A stretch of 64,000 nucleotides of DNA. Origin: Streptomyces virginiae. GTDB lineage: Bacteria > Actinomycetota > Actinomycetes > Streptomycetales > Streptomycetaceae. Shown piece by piece: positions 31,593 to 39,813 of this stretch. Location of the stretch: positions 376,985 to 440,984 of the forward strand of contig NZ_JOAK01000006.1 of assembly GCF_000720455.1 (NCBI RefSeq), in the 5' to 3' direction. The notes beneath the pieces are model-generated. The model was not told the DNA's origin, did no database searches, and saw only the letters and a list, made by a program, of their open reading frames with translations. Position numbers and translations under genes: made by a program. Positions within the stretch are counted from its first letter, which is position 1, and every line of letters begins with the position of its first letter.

Positions 31593-33011
31593 TCAGGGCT
31601 CCGTGGCGTTCGGGTCGGCGACGACGAAGACGTCGGACAGGGGCGCGGTGTCGGCCTTCGCCCTGATCAGCAGGTCGTAGGTGCCGGGGGGCAGGAGGCC
31701 GAGGGTGAACTGCTGGCGCACCCGGGGGACGGTGACGGGCACGTTGCGGACGCTCAGACCGGTGGACCGGTCGGTCACCGAGAGGTTGGCCTCGATCTCG
31801 GGCAGGTCCCTGTCACGCAGGGCGCTGTTGGCTCCGATCTCGCAGACGAAGGGCTCGTCGGCGAGGTAGAGGTCGTCGCCGAGGTAGCTGAACCAGGAGG
31901 TCACGGCGGACCGCAGGTCGTCGATGCGGATGTCGTGCAGGGACTGCAGGATGCCCTTCAGGTGGTCGAGCATCGCCTCCTGGTTCTGCAGGCTCCCGTG
32001 TTTCTGCGGGACGAAGGTGCGGGCGTCCTCGGTGCCGGAGAGCGCGGCGGACAGCTTGGGGACGGTGCCGTCACCGCCCTCGTCGAAGGCGTCGCGGGCC
32101 CTCAGGGTGACGGCCTTGTGGTCGGTGATCCGGGCCGACTGCAGGGTGGGCTGGTCCATGCCGACGATGGGGTGGTAGACCACCGGGTCGGCTTCCCAGG
32201 CGGCGTTCTTGCGGTTCTCGGCGGCGGCTCTCTCCATCTCGTCGAAGAACTCGGTGAGGTGGCTGCTCCATTGCGGCTGCCAGCCGGGCAGTCCGGCCTT
32301 GGCGGGGACCGCGGCCTGGCCGTCCGGCCCGTAGACGCACTTGTAGACGGGCACGAGCTGGTGCAGGGAGGTGAGGGAGCGCAGGAGGCGGGTGAGGTCG
32401 TGTTCGAACGGGCCGATCCGCTTCTGGAAGCCGTTGCACAGGAACTCGACGGCGTTGAGGGAGCCGTAGTAGGGGGTGCCGAAGGTCACGACGGCCCGGG
32501 TGTCCCGCCATCCCTGCAGGGCCTCGACGAAGTAGCGGGCGACGAGTCCGCCCATCGAGTGCCCGATCAGGACGAGCCGGGCCGCGGAGTTGCCGCTCGA
32601 CTCGCGCCAGTCGCGCAGCCAGGTGGTGCTCCGTTCGGCGAGCCTGCGGGCGGCGGCCCGGTTGTCGCGCCGCCAGTCGTAGGGGAACGGGAAGTAGTTC
32701 CTGCCCTTCTCCAGCTCGAAGCGGTCCAGCAGGAACCTCTCGACCGCCGTGTAGCCGTCGATCTTCCACAGGCCGGGCAGGGTGTGCAGGTCGGGCACCA
32801 GCCGGTCGGCGACGACGCCGTCGCCGAGGTCGTCCACGTGCCAGTCGTCCCCCCGCAGTTCGAGGGAGTCCAGTGAGCCGCCCAGGCTGGCCAGCGCGCC
32901 CAGTACGGCGGACGGTGAGGGCGCCCAGACGTCCTTGCCGTTCCTGGTCAGTACGCTCCCGGTGATGCCGGGGAGCAGTACGACGACGTCACCCATCGGG
33001 ATCCTGGCCAT
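31593..33011 (-). CDS. LCAT-like alpha/beta hydrolase (lipase/acyltransferase type)
   Basis: The 472-residue protein matches the lecithin:cholesterol acyltransferase-like family (PF02450). VVLLPGITGSVL (10-21) forms the oxyanion-hole strand, GHSMGG holds nucleophile Ser152, and Asp314 in GGDGTVPKLSA and His338 in QKHGSL complete the triad. Residues about 395-472 form a separate beta-sandwich domain (SVTDRSTGLSVRNVPVTVPR and following). No signal peptide is seen, so action is cytoplasmic or at the inner membrane. GGAGG precedes the ATG. The gene lies 11 bp after the CHAT protease stop, so both are one unit. A lipid substrate is likely from family, unproven. Confidence 0.88.
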   Translation of the reverse strand: MARIPMGDVVVLLPGITGSVLTRNGKDVWAPSPSAVLGALASLGGSLDSLELRGDDWHVDDLGDGVVADRLVPDLHTLPGLWKIDGYTAVERFLLDRFELEKGRNYFPFPYDWRRDNRAAARRLAERSTTWLRDWRESSGNSAARLVLIGHSMGGLVARYFVEALQGWRDTRAVVTFGTPYYGSLNAVEFLCNGFQKRIGPFEHDLTRLLRSLTSLHQLVPVYKCVYGPDGQAAVPAKAGLPGWQPQWSSHLTEFFDEMERAAAENRKNAAWEADPVVYHPIVGMDQPTLQSARITDHKAVTLRARDAFDEGGDGTVPKLSAALSGTEDARTFVPQKHGSLQNQEAMLDHLKGILQSLHDIRIDDLRSAVTSWFSYLGDDLYLADEPFVCEIGANSALRDRDLPEIEANLSVTDRSTGLSVRNVPVTVPRVRQQFTLGLLPPGTYDLLIRAKADTAPLSDVFVVADPNATEP

Positions 33012-33022
33012 GAGCGGACCTC

Positions 33023-35182
33023 CTAACTGCCCCCCGGCCGGTCGGACGTGCCGGGCGGGGCGAACGGTTCGGCCGCGTCCCCGTAGTGCTGGTAGGCGGC
33101 CCAGGCGCTCTGCCGCTGCCCGTTCGTCACGGTGCCCGGGTCCTGTTCGCTCCCGGCGTCCGGCCGGTAGATCGCCTTGCGGGCCGCCCGGACCGCGCCG
33201 CCCACCGTCGGCGGGCCGTCGCCGGTGCCGTCGGGGAACAGGTTCTTGTAGAACTGCCTGGCGAAGGTGACTCCCTGGTCGTCGGGGATCCGCCAGGCCG
33301 CCCCGATGTAGTGCCCGACACCCGCGCGCAGGAACTCGTCGGCGAGGCTCGGCACCATCGCGGCCTGCGGGTTCCCCCACGGCGTCCGGTCCGCGACCGC
33401 GGCCGGTACGGGCTGGGCGCCGGTGCCCGCGATGGCGCCGCCGCCGGTCCCTGTCCCGGTCCCCGTACCGGGGCCGGTCGGGCCGCCGAGGCGGGCCGAG
33501 TAGCAGGCGTTGGCCATGACGATCAGGGGCGGCTGTTCGAGCATGGTCAGTTCCTGGGACGTCAGCAGGCCGTCCGCGAAGACCCAGCCCGCGCGGCGCC
33601 CCGTACCGGAGAAGTCGAAGTCGCCGTGGCCGCAGTAGTGGACGATGTGGTTGCCCCCGCAGAGCAGGACCCGCAGGACGTCGAGGCGCCGCGCGAGGTC
33701 GACGCCCTGCTCTCGGGAGGCGTTGGTCGCACCGATGAACAGGGTCACGTCCACGCCCAGTTCCCTGAGCTGGGCGGCGACGCCGAGGGCCTCCTGGCGG
33801 GCGCCCGGCAGCTTGAAGCCCTTCTCCGGGTCGCCCGGGTCGCCGATCACCAGGGCGCGCAGCGGCCCGTCCGAGAGTCCCTCGGTCATCACGCGCGAGT
33901 AGGGCGTGCGCAGTTGCCGGGACAGCTGGGTGCGGATCGCCAGCGGGTCGCGCCGCTCGGCGCCCGCCTGCCGGATCTCGGTGAGGAACTCCCACGGTAC
34001 GGAGGCGGTGTCCCGGTCGAGTTCGAGCAGCACGGTGGCGTCGTCGGTGAGCAGCCGCTGGAACTCCGACGGGACCACGAACCGGGAGAGCAGGTCGGGC
34101 AGTTCGCGGGCGTCCTCGACGCTCGGCTCCGTCAGCCGGTCCACGAGCTCGCGCAGCAGGCCCATCTCCACGGGGGCGAGCCGTTCCGGTATGGTCGCCC
34201 GCCCGGTCAGCGCGGCCCAGCGCAGCCCGCCGACGCCCGACTGGACGGACATCCGGACCGGCACGGAGCCGTCCGGGGCCTCCGCGGACCGCCCGACCGT
34301 CAGGGAGAGGTCGGTGCGCTTCACCGTTGCCAGGTCGGTGAGTTGCTCGCGGATCTGCGCCTGGATGTTGTCGTCGAAGTCCTTCAGTACGGAGCGCAGG
34401 GCGCTCTCGTCGTCCGGTCCGCCGAGCCCCGTGAGCGCGGCCAGGGCGTACACGGCGGCGGAGGGCCTGGACATCCGGCCGCCCGCGCCCTCGCGCAGCT
34501 CCGGGGTGATCTTCAGCTGGGGCAGGTTCGCGGTGGCCTCGGTCAGGGCGAGGTGGAGCTGCTCGGCGCGCAGTCGGTCGACCTCCACGAGGAGCACCTC
34601 GGTGAGGCGGGGCGGTGGCGGTGACGTCGCCAGCGCGGCGAGGACCCCGGCGAATCCCCGGACGAGGGCGCGGGCCGCGTGTTTCACGCTGAGGTTGCCC
34701 GTGCCCGATCCGATGAGCACGGTGGCCATGGTCCCGACGTGGCCGAGTGCGACGGCTTCGCCGAGCAGGGAGGCGTACAGCTGGCCGGCGCGGCGTTCCG
34801 TCAGCGTTCCCATCGGGCCCATGCCGACGACGGCGGCGGACCGCACCGTTCCGTCTCCGCACGGGAAGTACGTGACCTCTCCCAGCTGGGCGTCGATCCA
34901 GCCGAGCTTGGTGTGCGCCGTGATGAGCCCGCGGGGCCCGACGGATATCGCACGGTCCAGGGCGAGCTCCGCGTCGGCGGGCACCACCGACTGGTAGTGC
35001 CCCGTGACGTGCAGGTCGGCGGCGACCTCCGCGAGGTCGCCCCACATCACCGTGATGCGCAGGGACGGGGCGTCGGCGCGCGGTGCCTCCTCGGGGGGCG
35101 GGGGCGTTGGCCGCGTGGCCGGGTTGGCGGCCGTCGGTGCGTTCTCCAGCAGGTCGGCGATGCCAGCGGCGGGGGTGCTCAT
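33023..35182 (-). CDS. CHAT-domain caspase-like protease with macro-like N-domain
   Basis: The 719-residue protein ends in a CHAT peptidase (about 410-719). Catalytic His519 is in HYCGHGDF, nucleophile Cys560 in MANACYSARL, and the late AGVGHYIGAAWRIPDDQGVTFARQFYKNLF block is typical. Residues about 41-185 look like the macro-type N-domain of M17 peptidases (DLHVTGHYQSVVPADAELALDRAI). The middle 186-400 may be a sensor or regulatory region. CHAT proteases act in separase-like cleavage and in bacterial immunity or cell death. It is followed at 11 bp by the LCAT-like hydrolase, a possible substrate or partner. GAAGGAGG precedes the ATG. Confidence 0.88.
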   Translation of the reverse strand: MSTPAAGIADLLENAPTAANPATRPTPPPPEEAPRADAPSLRITVMWGDLAEVAADLHVTGHYQSVVPADAELALDRAISVGPRGLITAHTKLGWIDAQLGEVTYFPCGDGTVRSAAVVGMGPMGTLTERRAGQLYASLLGEAVALGHVGTMATVLIGSGTGNLSVKHAARALVRGFAGVLAALATSPPPPRLTEVLLVEVDRLRAEQLHLALTEATANLPQLKITPELREGAGGRMSRPSAAVYALAALTGLGGPDDESALRSVLKDFDDNIQAQIREQLTDLATVKRTDLSLTVGRSAEAPDGSVPVRMSVQSGVGGLRWAALTGRATIPERLAPVEMGLLRELVDRLTEPSVEDARELPDLLSRFVVPSEFQRLLTDDATVLLELDRDTASVPWEFLTEIRQAGAERRDPLAIRTQLSRQLRTPYSRVMTEGLSDGPLRALVIGDPGDPEKGFKLPGARQEALGVAAQLRELGVDVTLFIGATNASREQGVDLARRLDVLRVLLCGGNHIVHYCGHGDFDFSGTGRRAGWVFADGLLTSQELTMLEQPPLIVMANACYSARLGGPTGPGTGTGTGTGGGAIAGTGAQPVPAAVADRTPWGNPQAAMVPSLADEFLRAGVGHYIGAAWRIPDDQGVTFARQFYKNLFPDGTGDGPPTVGGAVRAARKAIYRPDAGSEQDPGTVTNGQRQSAWAAYQHYGDAAEPFAPPGTSDRPGGS

Positions 35183-35321
35183 CGCGTCCTCCTTCGAGTC
35201 GCCCGAGCCTCACAGTCCGGTGCGTCGCGCCGGTCTCCCCACACAGGATTATCCCACCGATTCGACGCCCGGCCCTGACGAAGCGGGGGCGAAGTACGGG
35301 GCGAACGTTCGACGTTCAACC

Positions 35322-36001
35322 TCACTGCACGCTGAAGCGGTGGGGGTGGGCGGGGTCCTGGGGGCAGGCGAAGACGTTGAGCTTGCCGAAGTTGCCCACG
35401 GCCACCCCGGTCGGGCGGTTCGCGCCGGCTCCGCCCCCGGCGGGCAGCGAGCGCCAACTCTCGCTGTCGGAGCGCCACTCGGAGGAGTCGACGGTCAGCA
35501 GCGGCCGCATTCCGCGGCCGCAGGCGGGACAGTCCGTGCTCCCGGGCCCGGTGACGTTCCACGCCGCGTGCCCGCCGGCCTTCCAGCCGGGCGCGACGGA
35601 CGGGTCGCCCTGGTAGCTCGGCGGGACGGTCCGGGCCCCTTCCCCGGTGCCGTCCGCGGCTTCGTACCCGTCCTCGTACGCGGCTTCGCAGGCGGCTTCG
35701 CAGGCGGCCTCCTCCCGCGCGTCCTCCCGCTCCTCGACGCGCTCGTGTTCGGTGACCCGTTCCGGAGCTGGGCCACCGCGAGCAGCGGACCGCTGTGAAA
35801 GCGCGGCTCGTCGCACACCGGCCACCGCTCGCCGGCCGGCCACAGCAGCGGACCTCCCACGCGGCTGTCCCGCGCCGCCGGGTTTCCGGCGCGGGGGTGC
35901 AGCCCGGTCGCCGCCGCGCGATGGGCGGCCGGCCCCGGGAACAGGGCGGCCGAACCCAGAAGGCGGCGACCGGGGTGCGTTCTTCGGGTGTGGGAAGGCA
36001 A
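35322..36001 (-). pseudogene. YwqG/DUF1963-like gene, internally deleted and frameshifted
   Basis: The first part (start near 36001) reads GLHPRAGNPAARDSRVGGPLLWPAGERWPVCDE then GPLLAVAQL, the typical N-terminus of a Streptomyces YwqG/DUF1963-like protein. At about 35765-35770 the homology jumps to another frame: PERVTEHERVEEREDAREE, then YQGDPSVAPGWKAGGHAAWNVTGP, DCPACGRGMRPLLTVDSSEW and HPHRFSVQ at 35322. The usual middle of roughly 100 residues is absent. So a deletion joined two ends out of frame. In the second part an acidic Ala/Cys/Glu repeat has also expanded (35650-35730). Family identity is from recall; the frame break is visible in the sequence. A sequencing error alone would not explain the missing middle. 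Confidence 0.7.
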
Positions 36002-36068
36002 CCGGAGCGGGAATACCTTTCATACTTCCCCCCACCGCACGTGCAGCCTTCGGTTGAAAGGATGTTCG

Positions 36069-36581
36069 GTGACGTCTCAAAGCATTCATCAGTCCTCTGA
36101 AGGGCATGTACCGGTCCTGCGTGGCGAGCGGGCGGTGGAGTGGGCGACGGGCATGGTGATGGCCCTGGCGCCCTGCGGGACCCGTGAGGCACGGCTGGTA
36201 CTGGCGGCCGCCGCCGAGCTGGCGCAGGTCCCGGTGGCGGACTTCGCGGCCGCGGTGGTCGCGGGCGCGCACGGGGAACCGGTTCCGGCCCGCTGGGACC
36301 GGGCGCTGCGCCGGGCGGTCGGGGCCCTGCTGGGCCCCCGGCCCGGCCCGGAGGGCGGCCGGGGGGTCCGGGGCGTGGGGCTGCTGCCCAGCCGGGCCCG
36401 GACCGGGGAGGTCCTGGCCCGGTTCCGGGCGTCGCGGGAGCGACTCGCTGCGGCCCCGGGCGACGGGACGGCCCGCAGCGCCATGGACGACGACGCCTAC
36501 ACCCTGTGCGTGCTGATGGGCCGGTCGACCGTCCACGAGGCCGTCATGGCAGCGGAACTGCATCTGGCGGAACCGGACTGA
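36069..36581 (+). CDS. ANTAR-like domain protein
   Basis: The 170-residue protein starts with VTSQSIHQSSEG and then VPVLRGERAVEWATGMVMALAPCGTREARLVLAAAAELAQVPVADFAAAVV. The three-helix pattern and spacing match the RNA-binding ANTAR domain (about 18-70), which normally causes antitermination. No GAF or receiver sensor domain is present. The rest is a helical low-complexity region. The GTG start follows AAAGGA. It is divergent from the decayed YwqG-like gene. The ANTAR reading is by pattern and needs profile support. Confidence 0.65.
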   Translation: MTSQSIHQSSEGHVPVLRGERAVEWATGMVMALAPCGTREARLVLAAAAELAQVPVADFAAAVVAGAHGEPVPARWDRALRRAVGALLGPRPGPEGGRGVRGVGLLPSRARTGEVLARFRASRERLAAAPGDGTARSAMDDDAYTLCVLMGRSTVHEAVMAAELHLAEPD

Positions 36582-36601
36582 CCGGGCCGGCGGGACTCCC
36601 C

Positions 36602-36844
36602 TCAGGCGTTGTCGTCGTCGAGTGCGGAGGCGAACCCGATGCACTCGACGTCGATCTGGTCGGCGAGCTCCGTCAGCACACCGGAGAGGTCGCCGGCGGT
36701 CTGCCGGTCGCCGCGCAGCTCGCCGGATTCGGCCGACTCCACCCAGTCCGCCGCGAGGCGGCGCAGCAGGGTGGTCACGTGGTCGGCGGGGATCAGCAGT
36801 ACGCCGTCCGTGGCGGGGATCAGCGGTATCGACACGTGGATCAT
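36602..36844 (-). CDS. DUF6213-like small protein
   Basis: The 80-residue protein reads MIHVSIPLIPATDGVLLIPADHVTTLLRRLAADWVESAESGEL and ends VLTELADQIDVECIGFASALDDDNA. The strand-turn-strand then helix layout, IPADHV box and LADQIDVECI end match a Streptomyces small-protein family I know as DUF6213. Function unknown. GGGAGGG precedes the ATG. It is convergent with the ANTAR-like gene, 20 bp apart. Confidence 0.78.
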   Translation of the reverse strand: MIHVSIPLIPATDGVLLIPADHVTTLLRRLAADWVESAESGELRGDRQTAGDLSGVLTELADQIDVECIGFASALDDDNA

Positions 36845-37007
36845 GGCAAGCCCTCCCGGAGAACCCTTGTCCGCGGCGGCTACCCGGTCGGGGGCGGGCC
36901 AATCCACCCGCCCCCGGGCCGCGGGCCGGGGCCGGCCGTGTGCGGCGTCCCGCCGGGGGTAGGCGCCGGAGGTACCTGACCGTCCGCACACCAGCCGAGG
37001 AGTGATC

Positions 37008-37331
37008 ATGCCTCGCGGTTCCAGCCCCAAGCGGGAACGCCAGTACGAGCACATCAAGGAGAGCGCCGAGGAGCGCGGCGAGAGCCCGGAGCGGGCCAAG
37101 GAGATCGCCGCTCGGACCGTGAACAAGGAACGGGCCCGGGCCGGTGAGTCCGAGACGGCGAGCAGGACGTCGCTGGAGGACATGTCGTCCGCGAGGCGCG
37201 GCGGGCTGCACTCCCACAAAGGTGCCCAGGGCCCGACCTACGACCAGCTCTACGAGGAGGCCAGGCGCAAGAACCTCCATGGCCGGTCGTCCATGGACAA
37301 GGCCGAGCTGAAGCGGGAGCTGGGCTACTGA
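37008..37331 (+). CDS. small basic Rho-N/SAP-like protein (plasmid-stabilisation annotated family)
   Basis: The 107-residue protein has a highly charged N-half (PRGSSPKRERQYEHIKESAEERGESPERAKEIAARTVNKERAR) and a C-terminal helical motif TYDQLYEEARRKNLHGRSSMDKAELKRELGY that resembles the Rho N-terminal/SAP nucleic-acid-binding fold. The family is widely annotated as plasmid stabilisation protein, with little evidence. GAGGAG precedes the ATG. The following gene at 37360 is also small and charged and probably shares the transcript. Confidence 0.82.
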   Translation: MPRGSSPKRERQYEHIKESAEERGESPERAKEIAARTVNKERARAGESETASRTSLEDMSSARRGGLHSHKGAQGPTYDQLYEEARRKNLHGRSSMDKAELKRELGY

Positions 37332-37359
37332 GCCCGGCCCGCCGACGAAGGAGGACACC

Positions 37360-37608
37360 ATGACAGGACACGGGCAGAGCCACGGCCGGCGGCGGACCAC
37401 GCCGTCGCAGGCGCCGGGCGAGAGCGGTGACCGGGAGGCCCGCAGGGAGGCGGAGGAGGCCGTCCGGCGCGGTTCGGACGGCGGGGCCGAAGGGGAGGCC
37501 GGTGCCCATGCCGCGAAGCGGCAGCGGCCGGGCACCGGCCGGGAGGAACAGGTCCGCCCGCACCCCCCGCGGGGCGAGCGCGCCGAGCCGGAGCACGACG
37601 ACCGCTGA
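37360..37608 (+). CDS. small disordered charged protein
   Basis: The 82-residue frame starts at an ATG with a strong GAAGGAGG upstream, 28 bp after the previous stop. It is rich in Gly, Arg, Glu and Pro with no hydrophobic core, so it is probably unstructured. I recognise no domain. Support comes from the ribosome-binding site and its place behind the Rho-N-like gene. Confidence 0.55.
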   Translation: MTGHGQSHGRRRTTPSQAPGESGDREARREAEEAVRRGSDGGAEGEAGAHAAKRQRPGTGREEQVRPHPPRGERAEPEHDDR

Positions 37609-37706
37609 GCGGCCTTGCGGGTACCGGCCGTGACCGGCGGGACGCGGCCTAGGCCGGTCGGCGCATTCGGCGGATGATCGTGCCGCTCCCGGGGTAACCG
37701 CACGGC

Positions 37707-38801
37707 GTGATCACATTCGGCGTCGAAGAGGAATACCTCCTGGTGGATCCGGTGACGGTGCTGCCGGTCCCCGGGGCCGAGTACGTGCGCAGGGCGGCGG
37801 GCCTCGGTCCGCTCGCGGAGGACGGCGAGGTGCAGGACGAGCTGCTCCAGGCGCAGGTCGAGGTCGCCACGCCGGTCTGCACGGAGCTGGAGGAGGTGGG
37901 CGGCCATCTGCTGCGGCTGCGGCACGCGGTCGCGTCGGCCGCGGAGGAGCACGGCTGCCGGGTCGCCATGGCCGCGGCGGCGCCGCTCAGGGATACGTCG
38001 GCGGTGCCGGTCACCCGCAAGCCGCGGTACCTCAGGATGGAGGGCCAGGCCCGGCAGCTGGTGGACGAGCAGCTGATCAACGGCATGCACGTGCATGTGG
38101 GCGTGCCCGATCCGCAGACCGGCGTCGCGGTGCTGAACCGCATCCGGGTCTGGCTCCCCACGCTGCTGGCCATGTCGGCGAACTCTCCGCTGTGGGACGG
38201 CAAGGACACCGGCTTCGCGAGCTGGCGCACGATCGTCTTCGGCAGGTGGCCGGTGAGCGGTCCGCCGCCGTATTTCGACGGGCTCGCCGACTACGAGCAG
38301 CGGATCGACGCACTGGTCGCTTCCGGGGTGATCGCCGACCGGGGCCAGCTGTACTGGCAGGCGCGGCTCTCCGACCGCTTCCCGACCGTCGAGGTGCGGT
38401 GCCTGGACGTGCAGTTGCGGGCCGACGACGCGGTGATGCTGGCGGGCCTGGTGCGCGCGCTGGTCGCGGTCGCCCTCGCCGAGGAGAAGGCCGGAGCCGC
38501 TCCGGTGCTGTGCCGGCCGGAGCTGTTGCAGGCCGCCAACTGGCACGCGGCCCGGCACGGCCTGAACTCCACGCTGGTCGATCCCGACGGGCGCTGCCGC
38601 AGCAGCGGTGACGTGCTGTACTCCCTGCTCGCGCATGTCGCTCCGGGGTTGGCGGAGACGGGTGACGAGCGCGAGGTGTCTTCCCTCGTCCACCGGCTCC
38701 TCCAGGAGGGGACGCCGGCCGACCGGCAGCGCCGCGCCCTGCGGGAGGGCGGTATGCCGGCCCTCAGGAGCCTGATCGTCGGCGACTCCCCGTCCGGCTG
38801 A
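37707..38801 (+). CDS. YbdK-type carboxylate-amine ligase (GCS2 family)
   Basis: The 364-residue protein belongs to glutamate-cysteine ligase family 2. [14 protein letters not shown] (2-15) carries the acidic metal-binding residues. [21 protein letters not shown], the [12 protein letters not shown] metal/ATP site, [23 protein letters not shown] and [10 protein letters not shown] are diagnostic. It probably joins an amine to a glutamate-like carboxylate with ATP. Short members like YbdK act weakly on glutamate plus cysteine, and several Streptomyces paralogues are of unknown substrate. The GTG start lacks a strong binding site. Monocistronic, convergent with the next gene. Confidence 0.9.
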   Translation: MITFGVEEEYLLVDPVTVLPVPGAEYVRRAAGLGPLAEDGEVQDELLQAQVEVATPVCTELEEVGGHLLRLRHAVASAAEEHGCRVAMAAAAPLRDTSAVPVTRKPRYLRMEGQARQLVDEQLINGMHVHVGVPDPQTGVAVLNRIRVWLPTLLAMSANSPLWDGKDTGFASWRTIVFGRWPVSGPPPYFDGLADYEQRIDALVASGVIADRGQLYWQARLSDRFPTVEVRCLDVQLRADDAVMLAGLVRALVAVALAEEKAGAAPVLCRPELLQAANWHAARHGLNSTLVDPDGRCRSSGDVLYSLLAHVAPGLAETGDEREVSSLVHRLLQEGTPADRQRRALREGGMPALRSLIVGDSPSG

Positions 38802-38837
38802 GCGTCCGGCCGAACCGGGGCCCTGCACGGTCCCGGG

Positions 38838-39809
38838 TCAGGGCAGGGTCCATATCTGGGTGGTGATCACGTAGAAGAAGGCGGCCCAGAGGACCATCGC
38901 CGCGGCGACGATGCCGAGTCCGATCATGTTGGACCTGCCGCGTGCCTCGTCCGGGTCGGGCCGCAGCCACCGCCGGAGCAGCTTGTTGACGTAGTAGGGC
39001 ATGGTCACGAAGCTCATGATGAAGCTCGACAGGAGGTTGCCCACGAGGAGCCCCAGCCACAGCGGCATGCCCAGCGGGTGCAGGGCGAGCGTGAGGAGCA
39101 CGACGGTCGGGTACAGGCCGACCCAGACCGCGACGGCGGTCTTCGTCTCCGAGGGCGGCGGCAGCTCCCTGCCGTTCTCCTCGAAGGCGAACCAGCTGCC
39201 GAACGAGTTGTCGATCGTGCGCAGCTCGAAGTCGCTGAACTTCTTGCCTTCGGCGAGCACCTCCTGCCGCCTGTCCGAGGTCAGCCAGGCGTCGAGGTGA
39301 GCCGCGTTGTCGAAGCGGTACAGGGTGGTCCATTCGTCCTGGAGACCCTCGATCGGGCGGAAGACCTCCGTCCCCCGGAAGCCCTCGAACCTGCTCTCCT
39401 CCAGGGTCATGCGGCGCTGCCAGTCGAGGAAGTCGTCGACGCTGCTGGGGTGGACGCGGTGGGTGACCACGACGGTCACGAGCGGGTCGGCGGGCTGGGT
39501 GCCGCCGCTGACGTACTGCTGGGTCGCCGGACCGTCGAAGTACCCCCTGGCGAGGTCGAGGAGGCTCTGTCTGGTCGCGCTGTTGAGCCAGGCCTGCAGG
39601 TGCGCGACCGAGTCGAACCGGTAGACGACGACCCAGTCGGGCTGCAGGGCCGTCGGCGGGGAGATCTCGGCGCCCAGGTGCCCCGGGTAGCCGGCGGCAG
39701 CGGCGTTGACGCCCTCCTGCCATGCCTCGTACTCCCGTTCCAGCCCGGGGAACACCTTGTGGCCGATGATGACGGTCGCCGCGCCGGACTGGGGCTTCTC
39801 GGTGTACAT
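38838..39809 (-). CDS. membrane-anchored double ABM-domain protein
   Basis: The 323-residue protein has two antibiotic-biosynthesis-monooxygenase (ABM, dimeric alpha/beta-barrel) domains at about 10-100 and 112-200, each with a WxxxYRFDxxxHLxAWL pattern, then helices near 228-250, 255-275 and 295-318. The fused C-terminal membrane part places it at the inner membrane. It follows the molybdenum hydroxylase subunit gene by 4 bp, so it belongs to that operon. ABM domains usually oxygenate or bind aromatic or heme-type compounds; a role in handling the operon's substrate is inferred. Confidence 0.85.
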   Translation of the reverse strand: MYTEKPQSGAATVIIGHKVFPGLEREYEAWQEGVNAAAAGYPGHLGAEISPPTALQPDWVVVYRFDSVAHLQAWLNSATRQSLLDLARGYFDGPATQQYVSGGTQPADPLVTVVVTHRVHPSSVDDFLDWQRRMTLEESRFEGFRGTEVFRPIEGLQDEWTTLYRFDNAAHLDAWLTSDRRQEVLAEGKKFSDFELRTIDNSFGSWFAFEENGRELPPPSETKTAVAVWVGLYPTVVLLTLALHPLGMPLWLGLLVGNLLSSFIMSFVTMPYYVNKLLRRWLRPDPDEARGRSNMIGLGIVAAAMVLWAAFFYVITTQIWTLP

Positions 39810-39813
39810 GAGC

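Noticed and set aside
35322..38828. A very long minus-strand frame running through the YbdK-type gene and others
   Set aside because: Only its last part is related to a gene (the decayed YwqG-like one); the rest is antisense shadow of well-supported plus-strand genes.
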